The notes: generated by a model from the sequence alone, not told the origin. 16,130 bases of DNA from Acidaminococcaceae bacterium (GCA_022653215.1 JALCSJ010000030.1:1-16130), one strand, 5' to 3'; counted from the stretch's first letter, positions 6,517-13,957 are shown. Program-made: numbers and translations.

Positions 6517-7794
6517 CTAGAATGTTACCATTAATTCGGTCCAAATTGTTCTAGCCTTGTCTTCATTATCTTCTTTGCCTTTTAGATCATAATATTCTAA
6601 AGCAGCTACCATGTTCTTAAAGATAGCGCAGTTAGCTCCTACCATGTAGCCCTTGAAACCCTGAGCTCCGAAATAATCATAAGCCCCACTCATGGTGTGG
6701 GAAATGACGGTAGAAGCACCCTGATCATAGTACTTTGTGTAAATACCAAAGGAACCCGGTTTATCAGATTTAGCCTCGCCATAGCCTAACTTGGCCACCC
6801 AGCCGTTCTGGCTATAGTCTCTTTTTTCAATAACCTCATTATCACCTTTTAAATAAGTAAGACCGGCATTAAAAGCACCTGCGGTATAGTCAGCACCAAT
6901 GGTCCAAATTTTATCATCTGTATATCCCATATCCATAGCCTTTACACTTTGCGCTTTTACATAATTAGTCTCTAAGCTAAAATTACCAAACTTACCGCCT
7001 AGTCCTAATCTATAATATTTATCAGCTAAAGATTCCATATCATCCATATGTTCTTTGCAGTTACATACCACATCTTTATTAGCCATTTTGCCATATTCAG
7101 CGGTAAACTTAATATTCTTGCCTATTTCGGCCTTGATTGCATCCACTCTGTCATCATACACATTGCCGTCGGCAATAAACGTGCCAAAACGACCACCGGT
7201 GATAGTAAGATTATCACCGAATTTACCTTCCAAATAAGCCCGTTGGAACTTGGTGACACTGCTTCCTGTTTTATTGTCATCCATGCCATTTTGGGCAATA
7301 ACCTGATCATTTTGCAGCATACCAACATATTTCCAATTATCATCTATTTCCCCTGTAAAGAATAATCGGGAACGGAAATTGCCTTTGTATTCTGTTCTGT
7401 CATCATCATAATTGTTCTTGATTTTAGTATTAGCATAGTGAAGACGGAAATTACCTGTAATTTTTACATTGTCAGCTTGTTTTTCCAGCTTGGACACTCT
7501 GACTCCCAGGTTATCCAGCTCATCGGCAAATTCACCAATTAATTTGTCGTCAGAATTAATAGCACCCTTAGCCAGGGCTTTAGCCACAATCTGCGCCATT
7601 TCATAACGGGTCATGGTTTTATCCCCTTTAAAAGTTCCGTCGGGATACCCATCAATAACTCCTGCTGTGGCCAGCTTTGCTACAGAAGCATAGGCCCAGT
7701 GACCGGCAGGTAAATCGGAAAAGGGGTTAGCTGCGAATGCGGTTGCAGAAACGCCTAAGGCCATTGCCATTGCTAAAACTAGTGATTTTTTCAT
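6517..7794 (-). CDS. OmpM-type SLH-domain outer-membrane porin (copy 2)
   Basis: 425-residue paralogue of the neighbouring porin: signal peptide (about 1-21), SLH domain (about 25-78), coiled coil (about 85-112) and a beta-barrel ending in LMVTF. The frame is open upstream to an ATG at 7896, but that start would put 34 extra residues before the signal peptide. The ATG at 7794, preceded by AAGGGGGA exactly as in the other copy, is clearly right. The barrel differs from copy 1. It is richer in charge, and a predicted loop reads VVCNCKEHMDD (about 7045-7075) where copy 1 has an uncharged stretch; another Cys occurs in GANCAIFKN, where copy 1 has Tyr. The gene has its own promoter, leader and terminator. 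It probably forms a pore with different selectivity, while tethering the outer membrane to peptidoglycan in the same way. Confidence 0.93.
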   Translation of the reverse strand: MKKSLVLAMAMALGVSATAFAANPFSDLPAGHWAYASVAKLATAGVIDGYPDGTFKGDKTMTRYEMAQIVAKALAKGAINSDDKLIGEFADELDNLGVRVSKLEKQADNVKITGNFRLHYANTKIKNNYDDDRTEYKGNFRSRLFFTGEIDDNWKYVGMLQNDQVIAQNGMDDNKTGSSVTKFQRAYLEGKFGDNLTITGGRFGTFIADGNVYDDRVDAIKAEIGKNIKFTAEYGKMANKDVVCNCKEHMDDMESLADKYYRLGLGGKFGNFSLETNYVKAQSVKAMDMGYTDDKIWTIGADYTAGAFNAGLTYLKGDNEVIEKRDYSQNGWVAKLGYGEAKSDKPGSFGIYTKYYDQGASTVISHTMSGAYDYFGAQGFKGYMVGANCAIFKNMVAALEYYDLKGKEDNEDKARTIWTELMVTF

Positions 7795-7798
7795 GTGT

Positions 7799-7817
7799 AA
7801 ATCCCCCTTAAGGATTA
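7799..7817 (-). promoter_or_regulatory. Shared Shine-Dalgarno block of the porin leader (copy 2)
   Basis: Identical over 19 nt to 6031-6049, with the same AATCC...GGATT inverted repeat around the ribosome binding site. It lies four bases before the start codon at 7794. It also fixes the true start of the porin, excluding the in-frame ATG at 7896. Confidence 0.55.
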
Positions 7818-7871
7818 GATTTTTACCTTGTCTGTAGCTCTGGGCTCTTGTGCAACCAATTTCTCCGAGCA

Positions 7872-7892
7872 GAGTGACCTTGTTTCCTCTAC
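7872..7892 (-). promoter_or_regulatory. Conserved leader block (copy 2)
   Basis: Second copy of the 21-nt leader block (one mismatch to 6107-6127), about 78 bases upstream of the second porin's start codon. The distance to the start codon is almost the same in both genes (about 80 and 78 bases), which argues for a fixed position in the leader. Confidence 0.55.
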
Positions 7893-7953
7893 ACATGATA
7901 AAGCGGCTTTACAAATGCCGGCTGCCAATGACAGGGCAAATTTGAAGTCGTAC

Positions 7954-7971
7954 GAAGCGCTTTTACGCTTC
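7954..7971 (-). promoter_or_regulatory. 5'-terminal stem-loop of the second porin mRNA
   Basis: Minus strand GAAGCG-TAAAAG-CGCTTC forms a six-bp stem. It begins at 7971, the start predicted from the -10 at 7983-7978. It parallels the stem-loop at 6179-6194 in position but not in sequence. Confidence 0.5.
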
Positions 7972-7977
7972 TTTTTT

Positions 7978-8005
7978 ATTATAGCAAAGATTGTGGAAAA
8001 GTCAA
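7978..8005 (-). promoter_or_regulatory. Promoter of the second porin gene
   Basis: On the minus strand TTGACT (8005-8000) and a perfect TATAAT (7983-7978) are separated by 16 bp, with TG one base before the -10. The region upstream (8006-8040) is nearly pure A/T with A- and T-tracts, resembling an UP element. Predicted leader length is about 177 nt. This is the strongest-looking promoter in the window. Confidence 0.85.
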
Positions 8006-8101
8006 TATATTTTTAATTATTTTTTAATATATTTTTATATGTACTTAGTGTGTACAAAAGACGAGATAATTCAAGTATTTATCTTTGTTTAAAGCAATAT
8101 G

Positions 8102-8171
8102 CAAAAAGGAACAGATTTGTGGTTACAATGTGCACTTTTGTCGCACACTGATAACCTACAAATCTGTTCCT
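8102..8171 (-). terminator. Long hairpin ending the LPS operon
   Basis: Arms 8107-8125 and 8152-8171 pair over 19 bp with a single bulged base. Inside them TGTGC (8129-8133) pairs with GCACA (8143-8147). On the minus strand TTTTT follows directly (complement of 8102-8106). It begins 29 bases after the stop of the last operon gene, as expected for a rho-independent terminator, but the stem is longer than usual. Confidence 0.7.
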
Positions 8172-8200
8172 CTAAAATACTATTTAACACTTAACCTCTT

Positions 8201-8599
8201 TTACATTTTCAAATATCTTTTAACCAACACTACCGCTGCCAAACCGTCCAAGTTCTCCGGCGGCACCTGCATACTGGTGGGCAGCAGCTTGCGTAAACCT
8301 TTGGGCGGATTAACCTGCCAATAAAGCTTTCTGGCTTCTTCCGTACTGTGTCCTTCGTCCACAATTGTCACAGGAACCGTCAACAACTTTTGCAAAGTCT
8401 TCTCCATACTATCGGAAGTTGTACCATTACCCATTATGCAGTGTTCTATTTCATAGTCATTAATAAAGTTTTTAAATTCTTCAACAAAATTAATCATTAA
8501 AACAACTTCATAGGCAATAACATTGCCTTGTAAATCTACTAAGGCCAGCCCGGTTTTACTTCGCCCAGGGTCAATGCCCAGCAGTACTTTATTGCTCAT
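8201..8599 (-). CDS. YqgF/RuvX-like RNase H-fold protein
   Basis: 132-residue protein with the start of the YqgF/RuvX family (pre-16S rRNA processing nuclease or Holliday-junction resolvase-like): LLGIDPGRSKTGLA with Asp10 at residues 6-19, VDEGHST with Glu82 in the middle, and NLDGLAA with Asp118 near the C-terminus, matching the expected acidic triad. The segment NPPKGLRKLLPTSMQVPPEN (97-116) lies before the last motif. The ATG at 8599 is preferred over the in-frame ATG at 8617 because GAGGTG lies seven bases before it. The gene overlaps the end of the DUF3084 gene by 11 bases, so it is translationally coupled. As last gene of an LPS operon it may be a specialised paralogue, since Firmicutes usually carry yqgF beside alaS/yrzL. 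Its substrate here is uncertain. Confidence 0.82.
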   Translation of the reverse strand: MSNKVLLGIDPGRSKTGLALVDLQGNVIAYEVVLMINFVEEFKNFINDYEIEHCIMGNGTTSDSMEKTLQKLLTVPVTIVDEGHSTEEARKLYWQVNPPKGLRKLLPTSMQVPPENLDGLAAVVLVKRYLKM

Positions 8600-9797
8600 T
8601 TTTATGCACCTCAACATGGAGAAGCACAGGCCCGGCTACCGTAATATCACCTTTGGCTCTTGCCACCAATTCCACCCGTCCTCCGGCTTTACGTATTCTG
8701 GTACTGATTTCCGTCAACTCTCCACTACGAATGGCTCCTACTTTTCCGGTAAGAGGATCCGGTACTACACCGGCCTGCTGAGCCGCTGTATTTACATCTT
8801 TTAAGAAAGCCAGCAATGCTAAATCTACTTCCTGAGATTCAGGGTCAACAGTAATATTCTGCCGCAAAATAACCTTGCCATCATCAAATACCTCTCTGTT
8901 TTTGACCATTTCCAGGTTGCAGGCAGCCAGTTCTCCGGAAATAATATTTCCTGCTGCAACTACTCTCACATAATAATTACCATGACCTGCTGCCAAATTC
9001 TTAAGAGCATTTTCCACAATTTCTTTATCAAGCCAAAGGACCTGAGTCCCTTCTGTAGCACCGGCATTCCCCGCTATAGCGTTATTAGCCGCTGTTAAGA
9101 AAGTATTCATCTGCGCTTTATTTTCTGTATCATTCAGGCCTGATTTCATTACTCCGGCAAACAGCACTTCACCGCTCCTAAAGACCACATTGCCTTCCCG
9201 GATGGCAACCATTCCTTCCCGCAATTTTTTCGTGGCTGTTTCCAGTTCATTAACTTCGCCTTTTAAGTTATCTCTGGCAGTTTCCACTGTGGCAATCTGA
9301 GCCCGAGCAGCGCTTAGTCTGGCCTGAGCTGCATTCAATCTAGTCTGAGCCTCATTATAGCGTTCCTGCATAGAGGCAAGTTCTTGTTCAGCCTGTGCTT
9401 TTTGGCTCTGGGCAGCTTCCTTTTGAGAATTAGCAGCTGCCAATTCTTCCGTAGCTTTTTTTATTTGTCCGTCCAAATCAGTAATTTTACTTTTTTGGGA
9501 ATCCACTTCTTTTAATGCATCATCTTTGATTTTAGTTAAATCAGCAATATCTGCCTGTAACTGTTTCATACCAAAAAGTGCCGTACGAACTGACTGAGAA
9601 GATACCGTAAGTATGCTCATGGTAACAACGGCAATCAGGATTCCGGAAATAATCGTCATTAAAACAGAAGTATAACGTGGTCTTAGACCGAAAAGTCTTA
9701 AACGTTTTTTCCCTATTTTGCTGCCTAACTTGTCTGCAATAAAGGCAATAACGCCTCCCATCACAGCCAGAACTAAAATTAAAAGGGCGCCGGTCAT
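8589..9797 (-). CDS. DUF3084 membrane coiled-coil protein
   Basis: 402-residue protein. Two hydrophobic segments (about 4-22 and 45-65) flank the basic motif KKRLRLFGLRPRYTS (30-44), which is characteristic of DUF3084 proteins known from cyanobacteria and Firmicutes. A long Ala/Gln/Glu-rich coiled coil follows (about 77-195), then a C-terminal globular region (about 197-402) rich in short strands, ending AKGDITVAGPVLLHVEV. The two-segment hairpin would anchor it in the inner membrane. It follows the LptF/G-type permease by 33 bases with a strong GAGGAGG site, and the YqgF-like gene overlaps its end. No function is established for the family; linkage to the Lpt genes suggests a role in envelope assembly, perhaps as a scaffold, which is inference. 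Confidence 0.88.
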   Translation of the reverse strand: MTGALLILVLAVMGGVIAFIADKLGSKIGKKRLRLFGLRPRYTSVLMTIISGILIAVVTMSILTVSSQSVRTALFGMKQLQADIADLTKIKDDALKEVDSQKSKITDLDGQIKKATEELAAANSQKEAAQSQKAQAEQELASMQERYNEAQTRLNAAQARLSAARAQIATVETARDNLKGEVNELETATKKLREGMVAIREGNVVFRSGEVLFAGVMKSGLNDTENKAQMNTFLTAANNAIAGNAGATEGTQVLWLDKEIVENALKNLAAGHGNYYVRVVAAGNIISGELAACNLEMVKNREVFDDGKVILRQNITVDPESQEVDLALLAFLKDVNTAAQQAGVVPDPLTGKVGAIRSGELTEISTRIRKAGGRVELVARAKGDITVAGPVLLHVEVHKNEQ

Positions 9798-9830
9798 AAG
9801 GTCTTCCTCCTCTGTTAGAATTTATAGTAC

Positions 9831-10919
9831 TTATTTATCTTTTTTCCAGATCAGCCAGCCACCTAAAACACAACATAAAACATTAGGTATAATAGCAGCC
9901 AGAAGGGGCGGTATAGCACCACCCCGGCCCAAGCCGGTCATAAAAGTCATAACTGAATAATAAATGAAAATTATAACAACGCTAACTCCCAGTCCCATAG
10001 ACGCTCCTGTCCGCTGAGACTGTACTCCTAAAGGAGCACCGATGAGAGCGAAAAAGAAACTGGCTAAAGGAATAGAGAATCTGGCATACATTTCCATTAA
10101 ATACTGACTGGTCGGCTGGAATTGTCTTTTCAAGATTGCAATGTATTGTTTTAATTCACCAATAGTCATCTGGTCAGCACTCTTCTGGTCCAAAGTGATT
10201 TCTTTAGGAGTTTCTGTTATAGGGAGAACCTGTTCCCCGAAAGTCATGGAACGGCTTACCCCATTTTTACCGGTAAGATCGGACACACTACCTTTTTCCA
10301 TAACCCAGGTACCTTTTACCCACTTGGCCGCAGGAGTTTTTTGAATACGGACGATCTCTCCGTCCTGCCATTCTTCTACAGTGATATCCTTCATTTCTCC
10401 TGTTTTTTCATCGAAAGCACGTGCATAGGTCAATCTATCAAGCTTGCCATCTTTAATGGACTTAATAATAACATGTTCTTGACCCTTTGGTTTGGCATCA
10501 TTTTTAATTTCATAATTAACAATACGTTCATATTCCGTTTTAGCCGGAGGCACAACTTTCTCTGCCCAGATTACGGAAAACATACTGACTACGAAGCCGG
10601 CAATCAAAACAGGTGCGGAAATACGGCGGAAGCTAATGCCGCCGCTGCGCATAGCTGTAATTTCACTATTGCCTGATAACTGACCCATGGTTAATAAAGA
10701 AGCCAATAACATAGACATAGGAAATGTATAATTTATTACTTCCGGCATGAGACAGAGAAATAGCCTGAACAAGGAAGAAAAAGATGCACCATATTCAGTT
10801 AAATATTGTGCCACCCTAAAAAGGAAGGAGCTGGCAACAAATATTGTGGAAAAAGTGGCTACCCCGAAAACAAAAAAGGGAATCATTTGTTTTAAAATAT
10901 ATTTGTCTAGAATACGCAT
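9831..10919 (-). CDS. LptF/LptG-family LPS export permease
   Basis: 362-residue inner-membrane permease of the YjgP/YjgQ (LptF/LptG) family. It has an N-terminal cytoplasmic start (MRILDKYILKQMIPFF), three membrane segments (about 13-35, 55-80 and 100-120), a large periplasmic region (about 125-270) with the jellyroll-like strands that contact LptC, and three C-terminal segments ending in a basic tail. Together with LptB it extracts LPS from the inner membrane. The start is the ATG at 10919, eight bases after GAGG, rather than the TTG one codon earlier. It begins 10 bases after the lptB stop. Only one permease gene is present, whereas E. coli uses an LptF-LptG heterodimer. The second subunit could be elsewhere or this one could form a homodimer. 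I cannot decide between LptF and LptG, so no symbol is given. Confidence 0.92.
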   Translation of the reverse strand: MRILDKYILKQMIPFFVFGVATFSTIFVASSFLFRVAQYLTEYGASFSSLFRLFLCLMPEVINYTFPMSMLLASLLTMGQLSGNSEITAMRSGGISFRRISAPVLIAGFVVSMFSVIWAEKVVPPAKTEYERIVNYEIKNDAKPKGQEHVIIKSIKDGKLDRLTYARAFDEKTGEMKDITVEEWQDGEIVRIQKTPAAKWVKGTWVMEKGSVSDLTGKNGVSRSMTFGEQVLPITETPKEITLDQKSADQMTIGELKQYIAILKRQFQPTSQYLMEMYARFSIPLASFFFALIGAPLGVQSQRTGASMGLGVSVVIIFIYYSVMTFMTGLGRGGAIPPLLAAIIPNVLCCVLGGWLIWKKDK

Positions 10920-10929
10920 CAATTATTCC

Positions 10930-11649
10930 TCACATCTTAAATTTCTCGCCCAGATAGAACTTCTTGGCGATTGGATCATTGGCTACTTCTTCACTGTTGC
11001 CTTCTACCAAAATCTTACCATTATTCAAAATATAAGCATTATTAACAATGCTCAGTGTCTCTCGGACGTTATGGTCGGTGATCAGTACACCAATGCCACG
11101 CTCTGACAAATGAGCCACCATATATTGAATATCTGCTACTGCAATAGGGTCAATACCGGCAAAAGGTTCATCTAAAAGGATAAAAGCAGGGTCAGTAGCC
11201 AGGGCCCTGGCTATTTCCACCCGACGTCTCTCACCGCCTGACAAAGCACTGCCCTTGCTTTTGCGAATATGCTCTATGTGGAACTCTTTGATTAAAGACT
11301 CCATTTTTGCTCTGCGTTTCTCTGCGCTAGGCTCCACTGCTTCCAAAATTGCCAGCAAATTATCTTCTACCGTCAGCTTTCTGAAAATAGAAGCCTCCTG
11401 AGGCAAATAGCCTATTCCGGCTAAAGCTCTCTGGTACATAGGTAAATGGGTAATTTCCTTATCATCAATAAAAACTTGACCGCTATCCGGACTTTCCAAG
11501 CCAACTATCATATAGAAGGTTGTTGTTTTACCTGCACCATTAGGTCCCAGCAGTCCAACAATGCTGCCCTGTTCCACTTCAATATTAACCTTATCCACCA
11601 CTCGGCGGTCTTCATACTCTTTTACCAAATTCACTGCACGAATCTTCAA
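10930..11649 (-). CDS. lptB: LPS export ABC transporter ATPase LptB
   Basis: 239-residue cytoplasmic ABC ATPase that powers LPS extraction with the LptF/G permease. It has Walker A GPNGAGKTT (about 35-43), a Q-loop in GYLPQEAS (about 79-86), signature LSGGERRRVEIARAL (about 135-149), Walker B FILLDEP (about 155-161), and the H-loop in ITDHNVRE (about 189-196). The LPQEASIFRKLTVEDN and GIDPIAV segments are typical of LptB rather than other ABC ATPases. The start is a TTG at 11649, with AAGGAG six bases before it; no ATG gives a sensible N-terminus. It lies 11 bases after lptA and 10 bases before the permease gene. Confidence 0.96.
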   Translation of the reverse strand: MKIRAVNLVKEYEDRRVVDKVNIEVEQGSIVGLLGPNGAGKTTTFYMIVGLESPDSGQVFIDDKEITHLPMYQRALAGIGYLPQEASIFRKLTVEDNLLAILEAVEPSAEKRRAKMESLIKEFHIEHIRKSKGSALSGGERRRVEIARALATDPAFILLDEPFAGIDPIAVADIQYMVAHLSERGIGVLITDHNVRETLSIVNNAYILNNGKILVEGNSEEVANDPIAKKFYLGEKFKM

Positions 11650-11660
11650 GATTATCTCCT

Positions 11661-12512
11661 TTAAGCTAAAGCTGTCTCACCGATTTTTATTGTTTCTCCC
11701 GGCCAATTGCCCTGTTTATAAGTTTCTTCCGGCACCGGAGAATCTCCTACTATGCTGTAGTAGGGTTCCACTACCGGCTTCTTTGGTTCAGGTTTAGGTA
11801 CATAGACTAGTTTTACATTGCCATCCGCAATAGCTACCTGGTCTTTCTGATTCCCTGTGCCTTTTAAAGTCAAAGTATTACCGGAAACTGTATCACCGTC
11901 TTGGGTAGCAGTAGCATGACCGATTAGTTTAATGGTCCCATCATCTGCCTTAGTATCGTAAAAAGCCTGATCTCCCCGGGCGGTAAGCTTTCTGGGAGGA
12001 CTGACAATTCTCACATTGCCCCGGCCCATAGCCATACCATCTTTCATATTGTAATTCAAATAAGCAGAATCAAGAGTGCTTCCGTCATCCAGGCTGAGCT
12101 GAGCCCAGTCACCAACAGTTTCTGCAAATTCTCTTTTGGCATAGTATTCTACTTGAGATGATCTTAATGTTTTATCAGCTTTTTTTAATACTGCATTGCC
12201 AATAGCTGTAATATGGTCTCCCTTTTCAGCTATATTCATAGTCTGGCAGGTAACTTTGGAATCTTCCTTAACAGCTACTACACTGCCGGTTAATTTGCCA
12301 TTACCTGTATTGGTATTATAATCGGCATCTTTGGAAGTAGCAGTGCCACCTTCCCGTTTAATCAAAACATTGCCTTTAGCTACGGCCTGACCATTTCTGA
12401 AATCGTAATCAATCTGGTCCGCATAGATAGAAGAAGGTTCTGCTGCCATAACGGCAGAGGCAAAAGATATGCTTAATAAAAGTCCTAAAATTAATGTTCC
12501 ATATTTCTTCAT
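11661..12512 (-). CDS. lptA: LptA-like periplasmic LPS bridge protein (OstA family)
   Basis: 283-residue periplasmic protein with a signal peptide (about 1-23, hydrophobic core LILGLLLSISFASAVMA). Repeated OstA-type strands follow: AKGNVLIKREGG near 49-60, GNAVLKKADKTLRSSQVEYY near 108, MGRGNVRIVSPPRKLTARGD near 162, and IADGNVKLVYV near 229. These build the jellyroll that carries lipid A between LptC and LptD. It is about 100 residues longer than E. coli LptA, with at least four strand units and a Pro-rich tail (VPKPEPKKPVVEP onward), so it may span more of the periplasm per molecule or cap differently. The ATG overlaps the lptC stop as ATGA, which implies translational coupling. Confidence 0.9.
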   Translation of the reverse strand: MKKYGTLILGLLLSISFASAVMAAEPSSIYADQIDYDFRNGQAVAKGNVLIKREGGTATSKDADYNTNTGNGKLTGSVVAVKEDSKVTCQTMNIAEKGDHITAIGNAVLKKADKTLRSSQVEYYAKREFAETVGDWAQLSLDDGSTLDSAYLNYNMKDGMAMGRGNVRIVSPPRKLTARGDQAFYDTKADDGTIKLIGHATATQDGDTVSGNTLTLKGTGNQKDQVAIADGNVKLVYVPKPEPKKPVVEPYYSIVGDSPVPEETYKQGNWPGETIKIGETALA

Positions 12513-13075
12513 TGATTTTTCTCTCCCTTCTGTACCATGGCCTTTTTCTCCAGTTTAGCTTTATTTATAGCCACATCCATAGTAGCTTTTTCGGCTTTGG
12601 CAATTACGTCATCTTTAGTAATAACCACTTTGCCATCGGCAATTACATGTTGTTTTTCATTATCCCAGGTGACTTTTTCTGCATTTAAAGTTGCGTTGTC
12701 ACTGGTTACACCTTTGGGATTTTTCGTGAGGACAACCATTTTGTTTTTTAGGAATACTTCCCCTTCATCGGCTGTCACCGTCATGCTGGTGCCGTCTTCC
12801 TGATAGAAGGTTCCTTTGATTCCCTTAACCACGTCCACATCCCGTTCTTTATCGTAAATCATAGAATCTGCAGTCAGTTCCCAAACCTTTTTGCCATTTT
12901 TGGTTTCAGCTATTGTAGAATTTAAAATTTCATGGGGTGCTACTTCCTGAACTTGCGTATGCGGCTTATGAATTATGCCTTTTTCCTGCATGAGCCAGAA
13001 AATAATACCACCCATAATGCAAATTCCGGCTGCTATCATGCCTATGGTTTTTCTGTTTTCCCGGATATACCCCAT
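12509..13075 (-). CDS. lptC: LPS export protein LptC
   Basis: 188-residue bitopic protein. A short cytoplasmic N-terminus is followed by one membrane segment (about 10-29, TIGMIAAGICIMGGIIFWLM) and a periplasmic domain of the LptC/OstA-like type (about 45-180), with WELTADSMIYDKERDVDVVK, GEVFLKNKMVVLTKN and DNATLNAEKVTWD as strand units. LptC takes LPS from the LptB-permease complex and passes it to LptA, the next gene. The ATG lies after a TAGGAGG site that overlaps the stop codon of the acyltransferase gene. Length is close to E. coli LptC (191 residues). Assignment rests on topology, strand pattern and position, since this family is poorly conserved. Confidence 0.88.
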   Translation of the reverse strand: MGYIRENRKTIGMIAAGICIMGGIIFWLMQEKGIIHKPHTQVQEVAPHEILNSTIAETKNGKKVWELTADSMIYDKERDVDVVKGIKGTFYQEDGTSMTVTADEGEVFLKNKMVVLTKNPKGVTSDNATLNAEKVTWDNEKQHVIADGKVVITKDDVIAKAEKATMDVAINKAKLEKKAMVQKGEKNQ

Positions 13076-13084
13076 GGTGTCCTC

Positions 13085-13957
13085 CTATCCTTCGTAGGGA
13101 GTATTCCAACGATGCTGGAACCAGATCCAATTGTCAGGATATTTTCTAATAATATTTTCAACAGCTTTCGTCATTTTAAGTGTTACATTATAATCATCGA
13201 CTTTATTATCGCCGGTATGTTCATAATAAATAGGATCTTCAACAAAGACCTGATGCCCAAAACCATTAGGTTTCCGGACAATAAAAATCGGCACAATAGG
13301 CGCATCGAATTTCCTGGCAAAATAGGCAGGTCCTGTAGGAGTTGATGCCATCTTCCCAAAAAAAGGAACGAATATGCCATTATAACCGCCATCCTGGTCA
13401 GCTATAAGGCCTAGCATTCTGCCTTTTTTCATTGCTCTGACACAGCCTAAAATCTCTCTGGTACCACGGGCAAATATTTCCTGGCCCACACCTCTGCGCA
13501 GTTCATTCATGAAATCGCTGTACACCCTGTTAGGCTGAGGCTTTTCTACAGCACTTAAAGGAAACCCATTCAAAGCCAAAGCTGCTCCCAGCCATTCCCA
13601 GTTGTCCATATGACAGGCCAGCATTACAACTCCGTGCTTTTTTGCCAATGCTTCCCAAAGAATATCCGGTTTGTCAAATGTAACTAATCCTCTGATATTA
13701 TCTTTGTTCAAAGCAGGCATATAAAGCATTTCCATAAAAGTCATGGCCAGATTCATAAAGAGTCTGCGAATAACTTTTTTAGCCTCGGCATCTGTATAAC
13801 CCATACATTCTTTAATGGTTTCTTCAGCCCGTATTCTTTGCTTTTTTGCAATATACCAATATAGTTTACCACATTGCCGACCTAAACGGACAATAAATTT
13901 ATAAGGCAATATGGAAATTACCCAACTAATGAATTTTAAGAAATAATATAACAACAT
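13085..13957 (-). CDS. Lysophospholipid acyltransferase family protein (LpxL/HtrB type)
   Basis: 290-residue membrane-associated acyltransferase of the lipid A late-acylation family. An N-terminal hydrophobic stretch (about 1-27) anchors it to the inner membrane. The catalytic HxxxxE motif is H116 to E121 (ACHMDNWEW). The later segments KGRMLGLIADQDGG, FFGKMASTPTGPAYFARK and PDNWIWFQHRWNTP match LpxL/LpxM proteins, which transfer an acyl chain from acyl-ACP to the Kdo2-lipid IVA precursor. Its position between Kdo synthesis and Lpt export genes fits this step. The ATG shares one base with the kdsC stop (TAATG). Which of the secondary acylations it performs cannot be told from the sequence. 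Confidence 0.93.
   Translation of the reverse strand: MLLYYFLKFISWVISILPYKFIVRLGRQCGKLYWYIAKKQRIRAEETIKECMGYTDAEAKKVIRRLFMNLAMTFMEMLYMPALNKDNIRGLVTFDKPDILWEALAKKHGVVMLACHMDNWEWLGAALALNGFPLSAVEKPQPNRVYSDFMNELRRGVGQEIFARGTREILGCVRAMKKGRMLGLIADQDGGYNGIFVPFFGKMASTPTGPAYFARKFDAPIVPIFIVRKPNGFGHQVFVEDPIYYEHTGDNKVDDYNVTLKMTKAVENIIRKYPDNWIWFQHRWNTPYEG

Noticed and set aside
4764..7794. Tandem porin genes as an artefact or a frameshifted single gene
   Set aside because: Each copy has a complete signal peptide, SLH domain and barrel end, its own promoter and terminator, and a diverged barrel.
7795..7896. Extended start of the second porin at the ATG at 7896
   Set aside because: It adds 34 residues ahead of a perfect signal peptide and lies in the leader. 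The ribosome binding site and comparison with the other porin place the start at 7794.
8600..8617. ATG at 8617 as start of the YqgF-like gene
   Set aside because: The peptide MLRCIK is not part of the fold, and the GAGGTG site fits the ATG at 8599.
10341..10676. Plus-strand open frame of 111 codons inside the LptF/G-type gene
   Set aside because: It is antisense to a well-supported gene and shows no recognisable domain or translation signal.
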